NCBI GenBank assembly: GCA_039602395.1
Contig: JBCNJP010000003.1
Coordinates: forward strand, 64,532,278-64,596,277
DNA: 64,000 nt
Direction: 5' to 3'
DNA from: Deinandra increscens subsp. villosa
Taxonomy: Eukaryota > Streptophyta > Magnoliopsida > Asterales > Asteraceae
Below, in pieces: positions 59,126-64,000 of this stretch. The translations under genes and the position numbers were made by a program. The notes under the pieces were generated by a model that made no database searches, was not told where the DNA came from, and saw nothing but the letters and a program-made list of their open reading frames with translations. How positions within the stretch are numbered: the stretch's first letter is position 1; each line of letters opens with the position of its first letter.

Positions 59126-59493
59126 TGTTAGAGCATATACCTATGCTATGATGTGTCTCGTGTAGTGTATCTAGATTAGAGTGAGTCTCTGTGTTGTAGT
59201 GACAATATCATTGGTGACGTACCAAATGATACGCCGTACCAAATGGTACGCCCATACCAGATGGTTCACCATTTGGTACGCAGGCTGTTTGTCACTAAGT
59301 ATAAATAGGTTGTGTTAGAATGATAGCTTAACACTTCTGTCATTTTTACACTTTCTGTGTGTGTTCTAGATAGAGAAACTAGAGAGAGTCTTCTTTGTAT
59401 CTTCAAGTGATCAATAAGAATTCTCTTATTTACATCTCGTGTTCATTACATTGATCAAAGCATGCAGTAGTAAGATCGTATCTCGGTTTTACA
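59126..59493 (+). repeat. 3' LTR of TR-GAG copy 4
   Basis: Starts TGTTAGAGCATATACC, ends GTTTTACA. U3 carries ACCAAATGGTACG-type palindromes at 59215-59285. A TATA-like TATAAATAGG lies near 59300, and the end has the family's GCAGTAGTAAGATC. Confidence 0.85.
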
Positions 59494-59997
59494 GGTTTAC
59501 CTGAACAGAAGAATCCTCCTTGGCCATAAGGGCATGGTTAATTGGCTCAAACTCTACAATAACTTCTTCCTAGTCAACAAACTCCGCTTGGTTGGCCACA
59601 TATGCTGTTAATTTGATGTTACTTCCGCTTCCATTTGGTTTTCGTGGTGTTGGCTATGAGCATGAAGAACCATGGGTGTTGTTCTTCTTGTAGTTGTTGT
59701 TGTTTTGATGATGGCCTCCTTGACTCTTACCTTGAGTTTGATTTTGAATCTGGCCTTCTTTTCTTGGGTTTGAACACTCTTTTGCAAAATGACCCAATTG
59801 GTGACAGTTGTAACACTTGAATTTGCTTTTGTCAAGTCCAGTAGGTGCATTTTTGGCTCCTTTGTAAATTCTCCCAGTATGTTTATACAAATGTTGGGCT
59901 CTTACTGATATCCTAGCAAGTTGTGTAAGAATATCCATCACCTCTAAGTCGTCTGCATCAATTTCTATAGCTTTCTGGTATGATTTAAGTATGATTA
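59494..59997 (-). pseudogene. gag: Copia gag fragment, reverse orientation
   Basis: The minus strand reads MDILTQLARISVRAQHLYKHTG, then KFKCYNCHQLGHFAKECSNPRK, an intact CCHC knuckle, then a Gln/Asn-rich linker. A frameshift follows, and the end resembles the stretch ALMAKEDSSVQV near 59500-59530. This is a third type of Copia gag, not the TR-GAG type. It abuts the LTR of copy 4 without other parts of its element. Confidence 0.75.
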
Positions 59998-60075
59998 ATC
60001 AAGCACATATAATTTGAAAGCCCGCACAATCAGGAATACTGGCAATCTGACTTATTCTATTTTTTGCATTTTTAT

Positions 60076-60562
60076 ACTGGGACTCATTGGTCCGACTAAA
60101 CACACCTTATTAGGCCATAATTGGTCGTAAACACAACTTATTGGTTATATACACAACTTATTGGGACTCATTGGTCCCAACTGACCTCATTGCCCCTAAG
60201 CACACCTTATTGGGCCATTATTGGTCCTAAACACTACTTATTGGTTATATACACACCTTACTGGGACTTATTGGTCCCAACCAACCCTCATTGCCTACTA
60301 AACACACCTTATTGGGCCATCATTGGTCATAAACATAACATATTGGTTATATACACACCTTAGTGGGTCTCATTGGTCCCAACTAAACACACCTTATTGG
60401 GCCATAATTGGTCGTAAACACAACTTATTGGTTATATACACACGTTATTGGGACTCATTGGTCCCAACTAACCCTCATTGCCCCTAAACACACTTTATTG
60501 GGCCATTATTGGTCCTAAACATAACTTATTAGGTCATCATTGGTCCTAAACACAACGTATTG
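60076..60562. repeat. minisatellite array, reverse copy of the 53503 family
   Basis: About 490 bases of the same units in opposite orientation (GGGCCATCATTGGTC, AAACACACCTTATT, ATTGGTTATATACACA). The ORF at 60121-60363 is a by-product. Confidence 0.88.
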
Positions 60563-60563
60563 G

Positions 60564-61541
60564 TTTAAGTATGATTGTGCCTGAGTTCTCTACGCAAAGT
60601 CTAATCAATACAATAACATATCCAGATGTTATTAGTATGATTGTGCCTGAGTTTAAGATGGACAAATGATATCAGCAATTGACATGACTTGTGTGCTGAA
60701 GTAATTAAAATTGAAATGTAGATCGGTGTGTTATGATCAATATGATCCCACGTTGTGATCTTTCTCGCAAAAGACAAAAATAGTGTCTGATTCTGTATTG
60801 CATTTATGTTTCATATCTAATAAAGTACAAAAAGATTTTAGATGTCTTTTAGCATACATTTAGAAAAATAAAAAAGATCTTCGGTGTGTTTTGATGTAAA
60901 GTTTCAAAAAGCTAAAAAGATTTTGTTTCTTATTTGTTTTAGACCGATCGATACAAGATACAAAATTATGATTTCAAAACTATATCTTGGATTCTCGAAG
61001 AGAAGTTTTGTGCCAAGATTAAATTAATTTTCAAAGAAAAAGGAAAGCCGTGTTTCTGTCTTTTGAAATTGCAGGTTATTCTATGTGACAAGACTCAAAC
61101 ATGGTGAAATGTGTAGTTTGTAATATTTTTCACAAGTGGATCTTAAAGATCAAAGATTATTCAATAGTGATCCAGCCATGCGAGCTCTATTTCTTACAAG
61201 ATTTCAAGTTGAAGATTAGACGCTACGATGTTGAAGATTGAAGACTGAAGTTTAGTTGGAAAGATAGATAGATAGATAGATACACTACACGTTAAGGGGG
61301 AGTTTGTTAGTGCATATTCCTATGCTACCTTGTGTCTCATGTATTGTATCTAGATCAGAGAAGTTTGAGTGAGTCTTAAGGTGTACGTACCAAGGTTCGT
61401 ACCAATTGGTACAGAGCCAACGTACCAATGGTACGTTGGTTGGTACATTGCACTTAATGATAAGTATAAATAGTCCATGTTAGAGAGAGCTCAGTTAGTT
61501 ATGTTATTTTCTATCTCTGTTAATTGTGTGGAACTAAGTGT

Positions 61542-61575
<34 letters not shown>

Positions 61576-61684
61576 GAATCCGTGTATTCTTTCTAAATGA
61601 ATCAATAAGACAAAGCTTTATTTACATTCTTGTTCATCGTTTTGATCGAATCAAGCAGTAGTAAGATCCGTCCAGGTACTTACA
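60564..61684 (+). mobile_element. TR-GAG copy 5: 3' end with LTR
   Basis: Non-coding family sequence (60564-61290) with a polypurine tract GTTAAGGGGGAGTT and a 380-bp LTR at 61305-61684. Gag is absent. The left end starts at a TTTAAGTATGATT stretch that is also found at 59984, on the other side of the minisatellite. Confidence 0.75.
61305..61684 (+). repeat. 3' LTR of TR-GAG copy 5
   Basis: Starts TGTTAGTGCATATTCC, ends GTACTTACA. GTACCAATTGGTAC-type palindromes occur at 61385-61450. A TATA-like TATAAATAG lies near 61462, and a (CT)n tract at about 61542-61574. Confidence 0.87.
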
Positions 61685-62671
61685 ACACTTAGGAATGCTT
61701 CAAGGAACTCTTGAGGAAATGCCCTCATCATGGTCTCATGATTTGGCAGCAGATTTCTATCGTCTATAATGGCTTGCACTCACAAACCCACCAAATCCTC
61801 GACTCCAACTCTGGTAGCATTTTTGGGAATGGAAGTCCTGAGGAAGTCTTCTCCAAAATTAAAGATATTGCTTACACTAGCTTTCAATGGCACACTTCTC
61901 GCAATTTCAAGGCAAAGGCTCCAGGTATGCACTCTCTTGACGAAGCTACTGCTCTCAAAGCCCAAATTGAGGCCTTGGCCTCAAAAGTCAAGAAGCTAGA
62001 GACCTGCAAATCTACAGACATTGCCTCACAGTGTGAAGGGTGTGGAGGCCCACATGAAAACTGGAGTTGTATGGTGGATGGTAAGCTCGGAAATGCAAAC
62101 TTCATGCAAAACCAACCCCGCCAGCAGGGAGCATTGGCAACAATTCTGAGTGGAGGAACAATCAGAACTGTGGGTGGAGAAGCAACAGGAGCAGTCAGCA
62201 ACCAGGTAACAATCAAAACTTCTCACAGCTGCCACGATAAAACAACAACTAGCAAGGAAGCAGTTCGTCTGACGGACTCGCTCGCCTTGAAGAATCTGTA
62301 TCCCGGATGTTCGCAGAAGCTAAGAGGAAGATGGAGGAGAAGTTCAGAAGCAATGATGCTGAACTTCCAAACAGCAAGCCTCTATCAAAACGCTCGAGAA
62401 GTAGCTTTATCTGATAGCCAAGACAGTAGGCAAAAGAGCCCCAGGTTCTCTCCCTAGCAACACAGAGACTAACCCCAAAGCAATGGTCAACGCTATTACA
62501 CGTCGTAGCCGAAGGGTTGGCCCCGAAGAAGCTGCCCTGAGTTCAGTAACACCAACCCGACCTCTTCAAAAACAAACTGAAGCACCTATCCCTGTAGCTG
62601 TTGAAGAGACCATGAAGGACCCGAAGGTTCCCTATCCAAGTAGGCTAAGCATAGCCAACAACGAGAAATAG
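61685..62671 (+). pseudogene. gag: gag of an Athila-like Gypsy
   Basis: The frame opens just before 61711 with LLRKCPHHGL, then YNGLHSQTHQILDSNSG, EEVFSKIKDIAYTSFQWH, and a helical stretch (ATALKAQIEALASKVKKLE). A Cys-rich box CEGCGGPHENWSC follows (about 62035-62072). This order is typical of Athila/Tat-clade gag. The frame shifts near 62130 into a non-homologous reading, and a later frame (62483-62671) with MVNAITRRSRRV and VPYPSRL leads to the protease. The N-terminus is replaced by the TR-GAG LTR. Confidence 0.8.
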
Positions 62672-63300
62672 TTCGGTAAGTTTGTGAACCTTCTTAAGTA
62701 GTTGCATATTAACATGCCTTTTGTGGAAGTTCTTTCTCAGATGCAGAAGTGCACAAAATTCATGAAAGACTTCCTGACCAAAAAGCGTAAAATCATTAAA
62801 CTCAACTCCGTCGGCCTAGGGTAAGAATGCTCTGCCTTTCGGTCCAGCACGATACCCCGAAAGCAACTGGATCCTCGCAGTTTCACACTACCATGTGTAG
62901 TTGGGGATATTGCAGTTTCAAACGCACTTGTTGATCTGGGGGCTAGCATAAACCTTATGCCATCCTCCATGTTCAACAAAATGAACCTTGGTAAACCCAC
63001 ACCTATCAGGATGAGCATCCAGTTGGCTGACCGGTTAGTGAAGTATCCTTTAGGGATTCCTGAGAACCTCGTGGTTCAGATAGGAGAGTTCGTTTACCCT
63101 ACCGACTTCATTTTCTTGGACATGGAAGAAGACAAGGAGGTATCCCTTATCCTCCAATGACCGTTCCTGGCAACAACACAAGCAGTGATAGACATGAGTA
63201 GCGGCTCATTAATGATCAAATTCGGTGACCAGGAAGCAACCTTCGACGTGGGTAGGAAAGTGGATGGTACTTCACAAGTGGTCGACAACATCGAGTAAGG
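62672..63300 (+). pseudogene. protease region of the Athila-like Gypsy
   Basis: After stops at 62669 and nearby, the reading contains VPFVEVLSQM-like and MKDFLTKKRK segments. The retropepsin core follows: FTLPCVVGDIAVSNALVDLGASINLMPSS, with the active-site Asp codon at 62933-62935, then GKPTPIRMSIQLADR and DFIFLDMEEDKEVSLIL (to 63160), a stop, and IDMSSGSLMIKFGDQEATFDV. The DLGAS form is normal for Athila. The frame ends at 63297. Confidence 0.8.
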
Positions 63301-64000
63301 TCTAGACTTCGCGTATCAAAGAATGGAGGAAGCCTCTCCCCCATTATCACTCTTCTAGATCAGGACTACGGGTCTAGCCAGCAGACCCATATACTAAATG
63401 TGGCGCGCCATGGCGTCTTACCATGGATGTCTAAGGTAAAAGCAAAAGAACATGACACGCTTTAAAGGACATATCTTCAGGACGGTAAGAATTCTGCCCC
63501 TTCCTTTTCTTTTCACTTTTTTTTAGATACTTTCATAGCTTAGAGTAGTTTAGTTTTATTTTTCAGTATTAGTAGTTTAGTTTTATTAGCACTGGAGGTC
63601 GAGGTTCGCCTAATCTAACTCTGAAACCACAGACCAGCAAAGAGTATTCTTGCTGAGACGCGGGCATATTTACCAGATCTCCAAGACAAGTATTTTATAG
63701 TTTAATTTAGTCTTGTAGGTAATCAATAAGGAAGACGAGCGAGGAGGATCAGGCAGAAGTCAGCACTTTTAGCCAAGCTATGCAGATTCAGAAGCACTCC
63801 GCGTGTCTGAAGGAAGCAGTCGGTGACAAATCTCTTTCCCTTAAATTATTTAAATCACATTATTTCTTTCTCTTTGAAATCAATAAAGCACATTGAAGGC
63901 AATGTGCAGTTTAAGTGTGGGGACGGGATTGTCAATCTTAGCTAGAAATATGCACACTAAAACTTTTGCCTTATCCATAAATTTTATTCAGAAATAAGCC
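63301..64000 (+). other. Athila-like 3' non-coding region, pol absent
   Basis: Protease is followed directly by non-coding DNA of the kind that lies before the 3' LTR in Athila elements, for example GCAATGTGCAGTTTAAGTGTGGGG near 63900. No RT, RNase H or integrase block is seen up to the window end. The element may continue beyond 64000. Confidence 0.6.

Larger units (their letters stand above)
56240..59493 (+). mobile_element. TR-GAG copy 4, 5'-truncated
   Basis: Gag C-terminal third (56240-57370), about 1.75 kb of non-coding DNA with the family motif block (58020-58260), polypurine tract and a 368-bp LTR (59126-59493). The start is cut by the Tekay LTR fragment. Pol is absent. Confidence 0.78.

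Noticed and set aside
54234..60363. ORFs reading TYWLYTQ-like repeats
   Set aside because: By-products of the minisatellite at 53503-55376 and 60076-60562.

Overview
The window reads as intergenic nuclear DNA of a seed plant, almost certainly a eudicot and probably a member of the daisy family (Asteraceae). The Asteraceae call is an inference from the general look of the Copia and Tekay families, not a database match. I found no convincing host gene, tRNA, rRNA or CRISPR array. Nearly every base that can be explained belongs to a retrotransposon or a small DNA transposon. All the coding regions are broken by stops, frameshifts, deletions or nested insertions.

Layout, left to right. 30-1390 is a minus-strand LINE reverse-transcriptase remnant. 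2280-2880 is a decayed minus-strand Copia gag with its primer-binding site, next to a possible SINE. 3530-9340 (+) and 9341-12050 (-) are two members of a Copia-like family that carries only a very long coiled-coil gag between short LTRs (a TR-GAG type). About 12055-46503 is one long Copia element of SIRE/Sirevirus type. It has a leader, gag, protease, integrase, RT/RNase H, a long spacer and an extra 3' ORF (aORF), and ends in a 362-bp LTR. It is split by two minus-strand Gypsy insertions. A chromodomain (Tekay-like) Gypsy with 3.3-kb LTRs lies at 15999-28608, inside the protease, with an exact 5-bp target duplication. An older Gypsy with 2.5-kb LTRs lies at 34794-44530, inside the aORF.

46504-47115 is a third TR-GAG fragment. 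47116-51640 is a second SIRE-like Copia that has lost pol and carries a 965-bp hAT-like element at 47980-48944. 51650-56239 is a patchwork of Tekay LTR fragments, inverted-repeat elements lodged in (TA)n tracts, and a 1.9-kb minisatellite. 56240-59493 and 60564-61684 are two more TR-GAG copies, separated by a reversed Copia gag piece and a reversed copy of the minisatellite. 61685-64000 is an Athila-like Gypsy with gag and protease but no RT.

How the parts may work together. The TR-GAG copies resemble the SIRE-like Copia in gag architecture, multiple polypurine tracts and a repeated motif upstream of the 3' LTR. They could be non-autonomous passengers of such elements (inference). The most interesting signals are non-coding. 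These are palindrome-rich arrays in the leaders and U3 regions, a promoter-and-intron-like block in front of the aORF, a triple motif conserved before the 3' LTR, and two unrelated transposons inserted at the same protease codons of two Copia relatives.
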